From Calothrix parasitica NIES-267 (GTDB lineage Bacteria; Cyanobacteriota; Cyanobacteriia; Cyanobacteriales; Nostocaceae), in the NCBI RefSeq assembly GCF_002368095.1, contig NZ_AP018227.1, forward strand, positions 4,339,796 to 4,403,795: a DNA stretch of 64,000 nt, written 5' to 3'. Below the pieces are notes generated by a model that was not told where the DNA came from, searched no databases, and saw nothing but the letters and a program-made list of their open reading frames with translations. Of this stretch, positions 42,904-52,438 are shown one piece after another; positions within the stretch are counted from its first letter, which is position 1; each line of letters begins with the position of its first letter. The position numbers and the translations under genes were made by a program.

Positions 42904-44151
42904 CTAGACCTCAGACATTATTTGTTCTAATTTAGTACCTAATATTTCCCAATTATGAAATTCTCTTACATAAGTTTTTGCTTTTTCTCCCATATTCACT
43001 CTTTCTTCTTCTGATATTTGAAGAATAGATTCAATAGCTCTAGCAAGTTCTTTTGGTCTTCCCGGTAAAAATGATATACCCACCTGAATTTCGTTAACTA
43101 TATTATTTTTTATAGGAGAAGAAAACAAGACAGGTTTTGCTGCGTCGAAATAATCATATAATTTATTAGGGCTAATTCCATAAGTAAATACTTTGGCATC
43201 TGCTAAATGCAATAAAAGCACATCTGCCTGAGAAAGTATTTGCTTTAATAAAAATTTATCAACAGGAGGGTGAAAATGTATGTGATGATGTTCTTTTTCC
43301 TGGGTGAGCTTAATTAACTGTTCGCGTTTTTGCCCTCCACCAATGAATACTATAGATATCTGATTGTAAATATCTAAATTATACTCTCTTAAATAATCAG
43401 CAGTTTCTAATACGTTTTCAAGATTATTGGCCACTCCATGCGCCCCTGCATACATTATTATGTTTCGATTCTTTTCATCTTCTAAAATTTTTAGAAAAGA
43501 TTCGGGTAGTTTTGCGTTATTTGAGGTACTTGTATCATCATTTATAACTATACCGTTAGGAATATGTATACATTTATCAGAGTTCCCTAATAATTCTTGT
43601 ACTCTTTTATGAGCTAATGGTGGTATCGTAATAATCCGCGTTGCTTTGTCATACAAAAATTTTTCTAGCTTTACTAATATTTTGTGTAAGAAACTATTTT
43701 CTTTGATTGCTCCCAAATCAACTAGTGAAGATGGCCATAAATCTCGAATTTCCAATAAGAATGGGATTTTTTGGTAAGCAGAGACAAAAAAACCTGTTAA
43801 GCCTGTTAATAGATGAGGGGAAGACGCAATTACAATATCTGGTTTATTTTCTAATCTTAGGCATTGAGAAAAAGCTTTTACACTGTAATCCAGCATACTT
43901 TTAACTCGTTTGCCATCATTAGCTTGATAATTAGTAGTACTCAGCCAAATAAAATCTACACCAAAGTAATTTTCTTTGAGGAATTTTTTTCCAGCAGTTC
44001 TGTCTTGTTGACGTGTTAAATAATCAAAACCAGAAGCTATTACTGTGACTTTATGACCTTTTTTAACTAAAATTCTTGCCAAGTCACCATGACGTGTAAT
44101 TCCTGGTGAACCACTTGGCAGGGCATATTGATTTAGAATTAGAATATTCAT
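42904..44151 (-). CDS. Glycosyltransferase family 4 (WbuB-like)
   Basis: A 415-residue GT-B glycosyltransferase. The N-terminal domain opens MNILILNQYALPSGSPGITRHGDLARILVKKGH, the WbuB/WcaI-like beginning. The C-terminal domain has IIMYAGAHGVANNLENVLETA (donor-site loop), VLLLHLADAKVFTYGISPNKLYDYFDAAKPVLFSS (E/D-x7-E-like region) and ELARAIESIL. WbuB-type enzymes add N-acetylated amino sugars to the growing repeat unit. Its start touches the end of the wbpI gene (1-bp overlap), showing translational coupling. Confidence 0.88.
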   Translation of the reverse strand: MNILILNQYALPSGSPGITRHGDLARILVKKGHKVTVIASGFDYLTRQQDRTAGKKFLKENYFGVDFIWLSTTNYQANDGKRVKSMLDYSVKAFSQCLRLENKPDIVIASSPHLLTGLTGFFVSAYQKIPFLLEIRDLWPSSLVDLGAIKENSFLHKILVKLEKFLYDKATRIITIPPLAHKRVQELLGNSDKCIHIPNGIVINDDTSTSNNAKLPESFLKILEDEKNRNIIMYAGAHGVANNLENVLETADYLREYNLDIYNQISIVFIGGGQKREQLIKLTQEKEHHHIHFHPPVDKFLLKQILSQADVLLLHLADAKVFTYGISPNKLYDYFDAAKPVLFSSPIKNNIVNEIQVGISFLPGRPKELARAIESILQISEEERVNMGEKAKTYVREFHNWEILGTKLEQIMSEV

Positions 44152-45257
44152 TAATTTTGATTTAAAATATCTAATAAATTTTTAATAATCTTTTGTGCTG
44201 CATTTCCTTTTCCGTACAAAGGTTTAGAGTAATCATGTATGGAATTTCTTACATTTTCTTCTGCTTTCCATATTCTATTTTTATCTGCACCAACTAAAGT
44301 GTTATAACCATTTTCAATTAGTTCTACCCATTCGGTTTCATCCCTAAGAGTAACGCAGGGTTTATGAAAGAAATAAGCTTCTTTTTGCAGACCACCACTA
44401 TCAGTAAAAACTCCCTTACAATTTGATAAGAGGGTTATCATGTCAAAATAGCCTACTGGCTCTAGAATATGAATGTTTTGTATTTCTTGCTTTCCAAGTA
44501 GTTTACGAGTACGGGGATGTAAAGGTAAAACTACAGGTGTTTTCTGAGAAATTGTATCCAGTGCTTCCATAATATTGTTGAGACGGACTGGATTATCTGT
44601 ATTTTCTGCTCTATGAACGGTGGATAAGTAAAAGTTATTGCCTAGCTTATCAATCAGAGAAGTAATAGCTTCTGTTGGTTCAGCAATTTGTTGATAAAAT
44701 AATGCTGCATCATACATCACGTCTCCAACATTATTTACTTTTATCTGCTTACGTTCAGATATATTTTCTCTCTCTAAGTTTTTAACTGCAGTCTCCGTTG
44801 GACAAAATAACCAATGTGAAATCTGGTCTGTTAGAATTCTGTTGATTTCTTCTGGCATTTTCATGTTGAATGAGCGTAAGCCAGCTTCTACATGGGCTAC
44901 GGGAATATGTAATTTGGCTGCTGCAAGAGCGCCAGCTAGGGTAGAATTAGTATCTCCATATACTAGAAGTGCGTCAGGTTTTTCTTGGAGTATTACCTCT
45001 TCTATTTTTTCTAACATTTTTCCGGTCATCGCACCGTGGGAGCCTCCACCAATGCCAAGATTGTATTCAGGGTGAGGAATTTGCATTTGAGCAAAAAATA
45101 CCTCTGACATATTGTGGTCGTAGTGTTGACCAGTATGTACTATTATTTCTTGGATATTTTGGTTTGGATTTTCTGAATTATGCTTTTTAAGCATTCGAGA
45201 TACTGCTGCTGCTTTAATAAATTGAGGTCTTGCCCCAACTATGGTTATAATTTTCAT
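44151..45257 (-). CDS. wbpI: UDP-GlcNAc(3NAc)A / UDP-GlcNAc 2-epimerase, WbpI-type
   Basis: A 368-residue non-hydrolysing 2-epimerase. Signatures are IVGARPQFIKAAAVSR, IIVHTGQHYDHNMSEVFF, LLVYGDTNSTLAGALAAAKLHIPVAHVEAGLRSFNMKMPEEINRI (given as one block of the active site) and FTDSGGLQKEAYFF. The GARPQFIK and SFNMKMPEEINR forms are those of WbpI rather than E. coli WecB (TRPEAIK; PEEANR). Together with WbpA, B, D and E here, the predicted product is UDP-ManNAc(3NAc)A. Plain WecB activity is the alternative. Coupled to both neighbours by 1- and 4-bp overlaps. Confidence 0.87.
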   Translation of the reverse strand: MKIITIVGARPQFIKAAAVSRMLKKHNSENPNQNIQEIIVHTGQHYDHNMSEVFFAQMQIPHPEYNLGIGGGSHGAMTGKMLEKIEEVILQEKPDALLVYGDTNSTLAGALAAAKLHIPVAHVEAGLRSFNMKMPEEINRILTDQISHWLFCPTETAVKNLERENISERKQIKVNNVGDVMYDAALFYQQIAEPTEAITSLIDKLGNNFYLSTVHRAENTDNPVRLNNIMEALDTISQKTPVVLPLHPRTRKLLGKQEIQNIHILEPVGYFDMITLLSNCKGVFTDSGGLQKEAYFFHKPCVTLRDETEWVELIENGYNTLVGADKNRIWKAEENVRNSIHDYSKPLYGKGNAAQKIIKNLLDILNQN

Positions 45258-46357
45258 GATAGTAATTCCTTATAAAGCGCTCTTAATTTTTTCGCTTCGT
45301 TTTCCCAGTTGTATTTTTCCTCAACAGCTTTACGTCCGTTTTCACCCATACGCTTTGCTTCATCAGGGTTATCTACAATCCATTGAATTGCTTTAGCAAT
45401 TGCTTCATAATTCATTGGATCTACGCAAATCCCACATTGATTACCTTCAATAATCTCTTTCCATAAAGGAATATTAGATGCAATCACAGGAATTCCTGCA
45501 CACATATACTCAAACATTTTTACAGGAAGTGCATATAAGTAGTTAATAATTGGATGTAATACAACTAATCCAGCCATTGAATTAGCTAAAGTTTGAGCCA
45601 CGCCCTCTCTATTTAAATATCCTAATTCTTGTATATTATTCCATCCAGGCATAGTTAATGCTTTATCACGTTGCTCTGAGTATGCAAACTTGCCAGCTAA
45701 TATTAAAGAAACGTTTGTTTTTCCTATTGCCTCTACCATTTCAAATAATCCCCGCTTGTCCCAAATACCACCGACATAACATACAGCTTTTTCTTTTTGT
45801 TCCCATGTCGTTTTAGCTATATATAACTCATCCAGAATTGGATAATTATTTATGTCGATAGCATTACAACCGATTTTTAAAAAGCGATCGCGAATATATG
45901 GTGTCGCTGTCACAACAGCATCGAAATATTTAACTGCAAAGTTTTCTATTTTTTCAACTGTTCCTGAGACAAGTCGTCTAAAAAAATTCGGTATATAATT
46001 CTTACTACTAAGTATTTGACGTGGTACATCTTCATGGACATCATAAATAACTTTTTTGCCTCTTCCCTTTAGAATTAATCCAATTGGAATAAGCTCTGGG
46101 TCGTGAAAGTGATAAATATCTGCATTTTCATCAATGGCATATTCTAAAACTTTCCAAATAGTTTTTGTAATGCGTTCTGAACGTGTTTTTGGTTTTGTAA
46201 GAGAACGTATGTTGATATTTTCTACTACATCGTCTTGAGTGTTAGATACAATTAATGTAACTTTGTAATCAGCATTAGTAAGTGATACACATTCTTTACG
46301 AAAAATGCGAGTATCGAAAGGAGTATGAACGGATGTCAAGTGACAAATTTTATTCAT
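45254..46357 (-). CDS. Glycosyltransferase family 4
   Basis: A 367-residue GT-B enzyme. The N-terminus is ICHLTSVHTPFDTRIFRKECVSL. The middle has YHFHDPELIPIGLILKGRGKKVIYDVHED. The donor domain has AVCYVGGIWDKRGLFEMVEAIG, and the C-terminal part reads ALPVKMFEYMCAGIPVIASNIPLWKEII (E-x7-E-like). The opening resembles WbpH-type transferases of amino-uronic-acid antigens (from memory). It overlaps wbpI by 4 bp (ATGA) and follows wzy by 23 bp. It probably adds one residue of the repeat unit at the cytoplasmic membrane face. Confidence 0.88.
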   Translation of the reverse strand: MNKICHLTSVHTPFDTRIFRKECVSLTNADYKVTLIVSNTQDDVVENINIRSLTKPKTRSERITKTIWKVLEYAIDENADIYHFHDPELIPIGLILKGRGKKVIYDVHEDVPRQILSSKNYIPNFFRRLVSGTVEKIENFAVKYFDAVVTATPYIRDRFLKIGCNAIDINNYPILDELYIAKTTWEQKEKAVCYVGGIWDKRGLFEMVEAIGKTNVSLILAGKFAYSEQRDKALTMPGWNNIQELGYLNREGVAQTLANSMAGLVVLHPIINYLYALPVKMFEYMCAGIPVIASNIPLWKEIIEGNQCGICVDPMNYEAIAKAIQWIVDNPDEAKRMGENGRKAVEEKYNWENEAKKLRALYKELLS

Positions 46358-46380
46358 TTCATTAAGATTAATTATAAAAA

Positions 46381-47697
46381 TTAGATTTTACTAGATAATG
46401 AATTGTTATAAACAGTTTGATTTATTTGACTACTTAAAACCCAGATAGTAATAAGTGCAAGAATAAAACCATGAGTTAGCATAGTAGTAAATAAAGCAGA
46501 GTTAACAAGTGACATTGAAGGTATAGTAATAATTGCAGAAGGAATATTAACAGGTAAGAATATTCCTATACTATCCAGAATTTTGAGAACAACAGCAAGT
46601 ATAAAAGAAAATATAATCATTCCAGCGAATCCAAAATGGGCATATGCATCTGCTAAGTAACCAGCATTTGCATTTGAATAGCTGTTTAAATATGTATAAC
46701 TAATTAATTCAGGCACTTTTATATCATAGGGGTAATCAAATATCGAAGATAATAAAGAATTTGACAGGAATACATGCGGGTTTTTAGAGAAAAAATCGTA
46801 ATAATAAAAGTGAAGATTAGCTGGTAGAAAAAATAAACGACGAATAAATATAGATGGTATAATTACATCACTTGTAATTAAATAAACTGTATAAGTCAAA
46901 ATCAATCCTATAGACGATAACATCATAAAATACATAAGTATTTTTTTCTCAGAGCCAATCCATAAGAGCACAAGCACTAAAACTGGGGCAAATAAAAAAG
47001 ATTTAAAGTTAGTCATTCCAAATATTAAAATTTGGCCTAATATAGAGATAAATATTAGTAAATATATTCGTTTGTATAGACTAAATACAAAAAACGAAAT
47101 ATTTATTATATATGCTTGCCAAGGTATTAAATAATTGATAAAAGGCGCAGAATATGATTTCAGTTCTTCTCTAACTAAATAAACATTGTAAAGATTAAAA
47201 TTAATTCTTCCTAAGCCACCAGAACTGATAAGAAAACCGTAGACATATAATGTTATAAGGCAACTACAAAATAAAGCTATTTTCAAAAAGTTTTTACTTA
47301 GTTTTTTTAATTTTATTTTTGATATAGATTGAACAAAGATTGTTAGAGATAAAAAACTAATAATTGTCATATACATATATGATGTTTTTGCTATATCTGA
47401 TTTAAATCCATACACAGATAGCATTGGAATAATAATAAAAATATAGTATAAAATTATTGTTATACGGCTGGGACTTATTATTTCTATCGAATACTTGGCA
47501 ATAAAAAATGTTGAAACCAAGAGTAGTATATATGATTCTAATAGTTTTAAAATTGATATTTCACTAGAGATGATAAAAATATTAAAATTATTAACTATTA
47601 TGAAATAGTAACTTAAATCTAAAAAAAATTTAAATAAAAAAGCACATAGTAATGTTGATATAATATTTTTATGTATTAGAAACAAATTTTTATTCAT
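46381..47697 (-). CDS. wzy: Polysaccharide polymerase-like membrane protein (Wzy type)
   Basis: A 438-residue, very hydrophobic protein with about ten to twelve predicted TM helices. It is AT-rich, Ile/Leu/Phe-heavy and shows no enzymatic domain. The long outer loop (about 275-340: TSDVIIPSIFIRRLFFLPANLHFYYYDFFSKNPHVFL) and the ADAYAHFGFAGMIIFSF segment are typical of O-antigen polymerases of the oligosaccharide-repeat type. Its position between wzx and the glycosyltransferases supports the assignment, since Wzy proteins are poorly conserved in sequence. Confidence 0.75.
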   Translation of the reverse strand: MNKNLFLIHKNIISTLLCAFLFKFFLDLSYYFIIVNNFNIFIISSEISILKLLESYILLLVSTFFIAKYSIEIISPSRITIILYYIFIIIPMLSVYGFKSDIAKTSYMYMTIISFLSLTIFVQSISKIKLKKLSKNFLKIALFCSCLITLYVYGFLISSGGLGRINFNLYNVYLVREELKSYSAPFINYLIPWQAYIINISFFVFSLYKRIYLLIFISILGQILIFGMTNFKSFLFAPVLVLVLLWIGSEKKILMYFMMLSSIGLILTYTVYLITSDVIIPSIFIRRLFFLPANLHFYYYDFFSKNPHVFLSNSLLSSIFDYPYDIKVPELISYTYLNSYSNANAGYLADAYAHFGFAGMIIFSFILAVVLKILDSIGIFLPVNIPSAIITIPSMSLVNSALFTTMLTHGFILALITIWVLSSQINQTVYNNSLSSKI

Positions 47698-47757
47698 CTT
47701 ATTTATATTAATTTTAATATTTAATACTTATTTTTTTTACAAGGATATAATTGATGT

Positions 47758-49041
47758 CTAATTCATTTGAGAAATTCGCAGTAGAATTAAAAAATATAAC
47801 CCATATGCAATTACATTCATAATACTTAAAAACGTAATTGAACTAATCAGCGATAATTTGAATATAAACCCTATATATAAAACTGATATCAAAGTAGTTA
47901 GAGCAAAAACGTCATAAATCAATTTCCATTTTTGCTTTCCTAAAACAAATACGATTCTGCTCAGAGGACTCACAATTACACCAGCGAATGCCCAAGGTGT
48001 CATAATGGTAACTAATAAACCTGCTTGACTCCAATTTTCCCCAAAAACTAGACTAAATAGCTGAGGACTTAAAATAGCTATTCCTAAAGTAGGAATGAAT
48101 GCTATTAAAGCTAAAGTTTTTGCCGTTCGCAAAAAACAATATTTTACTTTAGTAGGTTCTTCTTTTGCATATGAAGCAATTTGGCTATGAAATGCATCAG
48201 CAACACTACGACTAATTAAACTTAAGGGAAGTGCAAGAGTTCGTTGAGCAAGTACAAAATAACCTCCTGCTGTTACACCATAAAGTTGAGTGATAATAGG
48301 AACAGTTAAACTTTGAGCTAATATGTTAATAAGTGATGAAGGTAAAGAGTAAATAGGAAATTCTGAGTAACAACGAGCAACTTTAGATAGCTTTTCTATA
48401 TTAATGGGTTTAGTAAGGTGAAGCATATCTTGTGTAGTATGTTTGAGCATTCTTCCAATGCCGAAACCCCGACCTATAATGTCACCTATAAGTAAACCTA
48501 ACCATCCAAATGGAAGTAAACCCAATCCCACTTGACTTAAAGACCTAACACCACTTTGAATTACTGTTACTTTACCAATCAACTTAAAAAGCTTTTTCCG
48601 AATCAGCCAGTATCTTAATACCTTAAATATTGCCGTTAACAAAAATGCTAAAGATATCCAAAATATCGTTTGAATAGGAATAGAAGCAAAACCAAGTAAA
48701 TTAAATTTAACTAAGGCAAAAAAGCTTAATGCAGCTATAGGTGTAGTTATAACTGCAAGAATAAGAGATAAAATGGTTAGATACGCAGCTTCCTCTTCAT
48801 CTTTTGCTGCAACAATTCCTGCTTCGTACAATAATGATGCTGCAACTGTAGCGATATTGATAAATGCTGTGAACAGACCAAACCAACCCATATCTTTAGG
48901 GGTGTATAAGCGAGTAAGCAAAGGTAAAGTTAAAATAACTAAGCCCTGAGCTATTGCAGTACCCCCTGCTAGTACCGTAACACTACGGACAAAAGCACTT
49001 TTAGATATGAGGTTTTTAAGTCGTTGAATTTGACTTTTCAT
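47758..49041 (-). CDS. wzx: Lipid-linked oligosaccharide flippase (Wzx)
   Basis: A 427-residue member of the MOP/PST flippase group with twelve or so TM helices. The N-terminal SAFVRSVTVLAGGTAIAQGLVILTLPLLTRLYTPKDMGWFGLF is diagnostic of the family. Later segments are YGVTAGGYFVLAQRTLALPLSLISRSVADAFHSQ and LFGENWSQAGLLVTIMTPW-like. It moves undecaprenyl-PP-linked repeat units across the membrane for Wzy. Its start overlaps the wbpE stop by 4 bp (ATGA). Confidence 0.92.
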   Translation of the reverse strand: MKSQIQRLKNLISKSAFVRSVTVLAGGTAIAQGLVILTLPLLTRLYTPKDMGWFGLFTAFINIATVAASLLYEAGIVAAKDEEEAAYLTILSLILAVITTPIAALSFFALVKFNLLGFASIPIQTIFWISLAFLLTAIFKVLRYWLIRKKLFKLIGKVTVIQSGVRSLSQVGLGLLPFGWLGLLIGDIIGRGFGIGRMLKHTTQDMLHLTKPINIEKLSKVARCYSEFPIYSLPSSLINILAQSLTVPIITQLYGVTAGGYFVLAQRTLALPLSLISRSVADAFHSQIASYAKEEPTKVKYCFLRTAKTLALIAFIPTLGIAILSPQLFSLVFGENWSQAGLLVTIMTPWAFAGVIVSPLSRIVFVLGKQKWKLIYDVFALTTLISVLYIGFIFKLSLISSITFLSIMNVIAYGLYFLILLRISQMN

Positions 49042-50210
49042 CCCACAGCAGAAATTGTTTTACTAGTAGCAGAAATTATTTTTTGAGTAACTTCTGCTTG
49101 CACTTCTGTTGGAAGTTCCGCCCAAATCGGCAAACTCAACACCTCACCACCCAACAACTCACTCACCGGATTAATCTCATACAGACCCTTATAAACAGGT
49201 AATTGGTCTTGCGGAATCGGATAATAAATCATCGAACCAATCCCCTCAGAAGCCAAATGTTCTTTCACCTCATCCCGCTTCCCATCAGTCACCCGAATCG
49301 TATACTGATGAAAAACATGACCTTCAACCAACTCCGGTGTAATTATCCCCGCAACATCCGCAAGTAACTCATTATAAGTTTTCGCAACCCTAAACCTACC
49401 CTGATTCCAAGCATCGATATACTGCAACTTCACCCGTAAAATCGCAGCCTGTATTGCATCTAAACGAGAATTATAACCAAGCATTTCATTGTGATATTTC
49501 TTCTTAGCTCCATGCACCCGTAGAGCCTTAGCTAACTCCGCTACTTGGTCATTATCAGTAACAATCAAACCACCATCACCATAAGCACCCAAATTTTTAG
49601 AAGGGAAGAAGGAGTAAGCCCCCACATCACCAATTGTCCCCGTGTGCTTACCATTGAGAGCATTACGAGTACTTTCCTCACAAACCCCATTACAGGAAGA
49701 ACAAACCCCATAATAACGCGCTCCAAAAGACTGAGCGCAATCCTCAATCACCTTCAGGTCATGGGCTTGAGCAATTTCCATAATTTGCGCCATTGCCGCA
49801 GGACAACCATAAAGGTGAACCGGCATAATTGCTTTAGTGCGGGGTGTAATCTTAGCTCTGATAGCCTCCGGGTTAATATTAAAGCTTCTGGGGTCAATAT
49901 CAGCAAATACCGGCTTTGCTCCCACATTACTAATTGACTCAGCAGTAGCAAAGAAAGAAAAAGGAGTGGTAATTACTTCATCCCCTTCACCAATACCCAA
50001 AGCCTTTAAACCAATTACTAAAGCATCAGTTCCGGAGTTAACACCAATAGCGTGTTTTACACCCAAATATTGAGCAACTTCCTGCTCAAATTGCTGAACT
50101 TCCGGTCCCATAATAAATCGACCAGATTCCAGCACACGGGAAACAGCTGCTTGTATTTCCTCCTTGATGCTTTCATATTGTGGTTTTAAGTCTAAAATTG
50201 GGATTTTCAT
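49038..50210 (-). CDS. wbpE: DegT/DnrJ/EryC1 aminotransferase (WbpE-type) with a Cys-rich insert
   Basis: A 390-residue PLP-dependent sugar aminotransferase. It has IDLKPQYESIK-like start, VNSGTDALVIGLKALGIGEGDEVI, VIEDCAQSFGARY, and Lys in YSFFPSKNLGAYGDGG (PLP Schiff base). Predicted reaction: amination of UDP-3-keto-GlcNAcA with glutamate. Oddity: after GARYYG there is a segment of about 18 residues, VCSSCNGVCEESTRNALNG, with CxxCxxxC, not found in P. aeruginosa WbpE as I recall it. Only one or two residues separate the flanking motifs in typical homologues. Neighbours: wbpD upstream (187 bp), wzx overlapping downstream. Confidence 0.92.
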   Translation of the reverse strand: MKIPILDLKPQYESIKEEIQAAVSRVLESGRFIMGPEVQQFEQEVAQYLGVKHAIGVNSGTDALVIGLKALGIGEGDEVITTPFSFFATAESISNVGAKPVFADIDPRSFNINPEAIRAKITPRTKAIMPVHLYGCPAAMAQIMEIAQAHDLKVIEDCAQSFGARYYGVCSSCNGVCEESTRNALNGKHTGTIGDVGAYSFFPSKNLGAYGDGGLIVTDNDQVAELAKALRVHGAKKKYHNEMLGYNSRLDAIQAAILRVKLQYIDAWNQGRFRVAKTYNELLADVAGIITPELVEGHVFHQYTIRVTDGKRDEVKEHLASEGIGSMIYYPIPQDQLPVYKGLYEINPVSELLGGEVLSLPIWAELPTEVQAEVTQKIISATSKTISAVG

Positions 50211-50323
50211 GGGATTTTAGTTTAATTGAGTTCGAGATTATAATTTTTGTGGTATTGGCATGAGTGGTTCCTATTCTCCAGCCTGAGAACCCATTCATAT
50301 CGTGTCCAAATAAACACTTGTCA

Positions 50324-50396
50324 TTACGAACGTAGTGATAGCGGAGTGAAGTAATCGCAAAGTTCTGTGATTGCTTCGCTTCGCTCGCAATGACAA
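50324..50396. repeat. GTCATTGCGAGCGAAGCGAA-type dispersed hairpin
   Basis: GTCATTACGAACGTAGTGATA and, inverted, GATTGCTTCGCTTCGCTCGC-AATGAC form a long hairpin between wbpD and wbpE. The same arms occur inside the MITE at 36955-37192. Confidence 0.8.
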
Positions 50397-51020
50397 CTAA
50401 TGAACTTCACTAACCAACTCAGAACTTTGAGTATCTATACTAATTTTTCTAACTTCCTCTGTAGATACTAGCTGATATTTCGTACCAGTCGAGTCAACTG
50501 CATCACCATTTTCATCAAATTTCAAAACATCCCCATAAGCACTCATCCAACCGATGATTTTTGCGGGAACTCCAGCAACCATTGCATAAGGAGGAACATC
50601 TTTAGTTACAACAGCACCAGCAGCGACAAAAGCACATTCATGCAAAGTTACACCACAAACTATCGTGGCATTTGCTCCAATACTTGCTCCTCTTTTAACC
50701 AAAGTCCGATGATAATCATCGCTGGTGTTGCGGGGAAATTCACAACGGGGTGTCTTAACATTGGTAAACACCATACTCGGTCCGCAGAAAACATAATCTT
50801 CTAAAATTACCCCTTCATAAAGGGAAACGTTATTTTGAATCTTACAGTTGTTGCCAATAACTACATTATTGGCAACAAAAACATTTTGTCCAAAAGAACA
50901 TTTATTTCCAATCTTGACTTTACCCGAAACATGAGAAAAGTGCCAAATCTTGCTTCCTTCACCAATTTCAGCCCCTTCATCGACATAAGACGATTCATGT
51001 ACAAAATATTTTTTATCCAT
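50397..51020 (-). CDS. wbpD: UDP-GlcNAc3NA N-acetyltransferase (WbpD-type)
   Basis: The ATG at 51020 gives 207 residues ([20 protein letters not shown]); a TTG 42 bases upstream adds an unlikely lysine-rich leader. It is a left-handed beta-helix acetyltransferase of hexapeptide repeats ([43 protein letters not shown]), with [42 protein letters not shown] as the acetyl-CoA coil. This order is characteristic of WbpD, which acetylates the 3-amine of UDP-GlcNAc3NA. It is separated from wbpB by a repeat array. Confidence 0.92.
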   Translation of the reverse strand: MDKKYFVHESSYVDEGAEIGEGSKIWHFSHVSGKVKIGNKCSFGQNVFVANNVVIGNNCKIQNNVSLYEGVILEDYVFCGPSMVFTNVKTPRCEFPRNTSDDYHRTLVKRGASIGANATIVCGVTLHECAFVAAGAVVTKDVPPYAMVAGVPAKIIGWMSAYGDVLKFDENGDAVDSTGTKYQLVSTEEVRKISIDTQSSELVSEVH

Positions 51021-51070
51021 AGCTTTTTCTTTGTATTTTGTATTTATTTCAATTTTGCTCAATTACTTAT

Positions 51071-51490
51071 AAAAATTATTGTAGGGTGCTGTGACGGCTA
51101 CCTTTATTTATCTAGTCCAATTAAGAAATTTGATATTGCCGTCACGCACCAATTGACCCACAATGAAACCGTAATCTTTAATTTACTCAGGAATGACCGC
51201 AATTGTCACAATACACTGGTTGGTGCGTGACGGTAAATTTAAATTATTTCGTTATCTTTGATAAACTATTTGAACCGTCACAGCACCCTACGAGAGATTA
51301 TCGCTTTAAAGTAATTAATTGGTGCGTGACGGTAAATTTAAACTATTTCGTTATCCTTGATAGATTATCGTGACCGGCACAGTACCCTACGAGAGATTAT
51401 CGCTTTAAAGTAATTAATTGGTGCGTGACGGTAAGTTCAAATTATTTCGTTAGCCTTGATAAATTATCTGAACCGTCACAGCACCCTACA
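51071..51490. repeat. Array of GTAGGGTGCTGTGACGG...GTCACGCACC hairpin repeats
   Basis: Three direct copies of a 99-bp unit start GGTGCGTGACGGTAA at 51222, 51321 and 51420 (the third ends at 51489). Each unit is itself an inverted structure ending CCGTCACAGCACCCTAC. A related single element lies at 51080-51152. It occupies the whole gap between wbpB and wbpD. Single copies are at 16148 and 39958. Confidence 0.93.
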
Positions 51491-51493
51491 AAA

Positions 51494-52438
51494 TTATCCC
51501 TTCAAAGCTAATTGTGCTTTCTCCAAAATCTCCACCACAGCTACCCCATTCCAACCATCAGAACGAGGTTTTTCACGACTTTGCAAACAGTTGAGAAAAT
51601 GTTCGCACTCAATTTTCAAAGGTTCCGATGCAGCCACATCTACAACTTGACTACCTTCATCCCGGTTCTTCAGATTTTCGTCAACTCCTTTGTGATAAAT
51701 CGTTACCTGTTGAGCAACTTCATCGTAAACCAACATTTGCTGCTCGGTAATTACAGTTGTACTGCGCTGCAATAATGGCCAATACCAAGAACAATGTAAA
51801 TGAGCCGTTTGACCACCCACGAAAGATAAGTCTACATGAATATTGTCTTCGATGTTTGGCTGTAAAATTGCCTGAGCGCTAGCTTTTACCGTCTCAATTT
51901 CAGGATTACCCAATAAATCTAATACTACCGAAACATCGTGGGGTGCAAAAGACCACCAAACATTCTCTTCCCGACGCACTCTACCCAACTTTGCTCTTTG
52001 AGTAGCCACATGAACTACCTTTCCAGCTTTACCGCTAGCTAAATACTCTCGCATCCAACTAATAGCAGATTGATAAAGCAATAAATGTCCCACCATGAGG
52101 ATACGCGAGTGTTTATCGGCATATTCAGCTAATGCTTTAGCTTCAGCAGTTTGTAGAGTCATGGGTTTTTCTACAAATACATCTTTCCCTGCTTCCAAAG
52201 CCGCGATCGCAAATTTATAATGGCTTGGAGCAGGAGTTGCTAAAACAACTGCATTTACATCAGTTTCTAATACCTGTTGAAAATCTGAATAAGTAATCAA
52301 TCCAGGATAATCAACTTCTACTTTGCTTCTTAACTCAGTACTAGCTTCAGCAACTCCAGCCAAAGCACCCAAAGCATGAAAATTACGAACCAGGTTTTTA
52401 CCCCAATTCCCAGCACCAACTACAACAACTTGACTCAC
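51494..52438 (-). CDS. wbpB: Gfo/Idh/MocA oxidoreductase (WbpB-type)
   Basis: I choose the GTG at 52438, which overlaps the wbpA TGA as GTGA. An ATG 27 bases further up would read MRSREGDVI before the nucleotide-binding strand. The protein has 314 residues. The NAD fold begins SQVVVVGAGNWGKNLVRNFHALG. EKPMTLQTAEA holds the conserved EKP, and VGHLLLYQSAISWMREYL and WWSFAPHDVSVVLDLLG follow. WbpB oxidises C3 of UDP-GlcNAcA, in P. aeruginosa with 2-oxoglutarate recycling. Coupled translation with wbpA supports the pathway assignment. Confidence 0.9.
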   Translation of the reverse strand: MSQVVVVGAGNWGKNLVRNFHALGALAGVAEASTELRSKVEVDYPGLITYSDFQQVLETDVNAVVLATPAPSHYKFAIAALEAGKDVFVEKPMTLQTAEAKALAEYADKHSRILMVGHLLLYQSAISWMREYLASGKAGKVVHVATQRAKLGRVRREENVWWSFAPHDVSVVLDLLGNPEIETVKASAQAILQPNIEDNIHVDLSFVGGQTAHLHCSWYWPLLQRSTTVITEQQMLVYDEVAQQVTIYHKGVDENLKNRDEGSQVVDVAASEPLKIECEHFLNCLQSREKPRSDGWNGVAVVEILEKAQLALKG

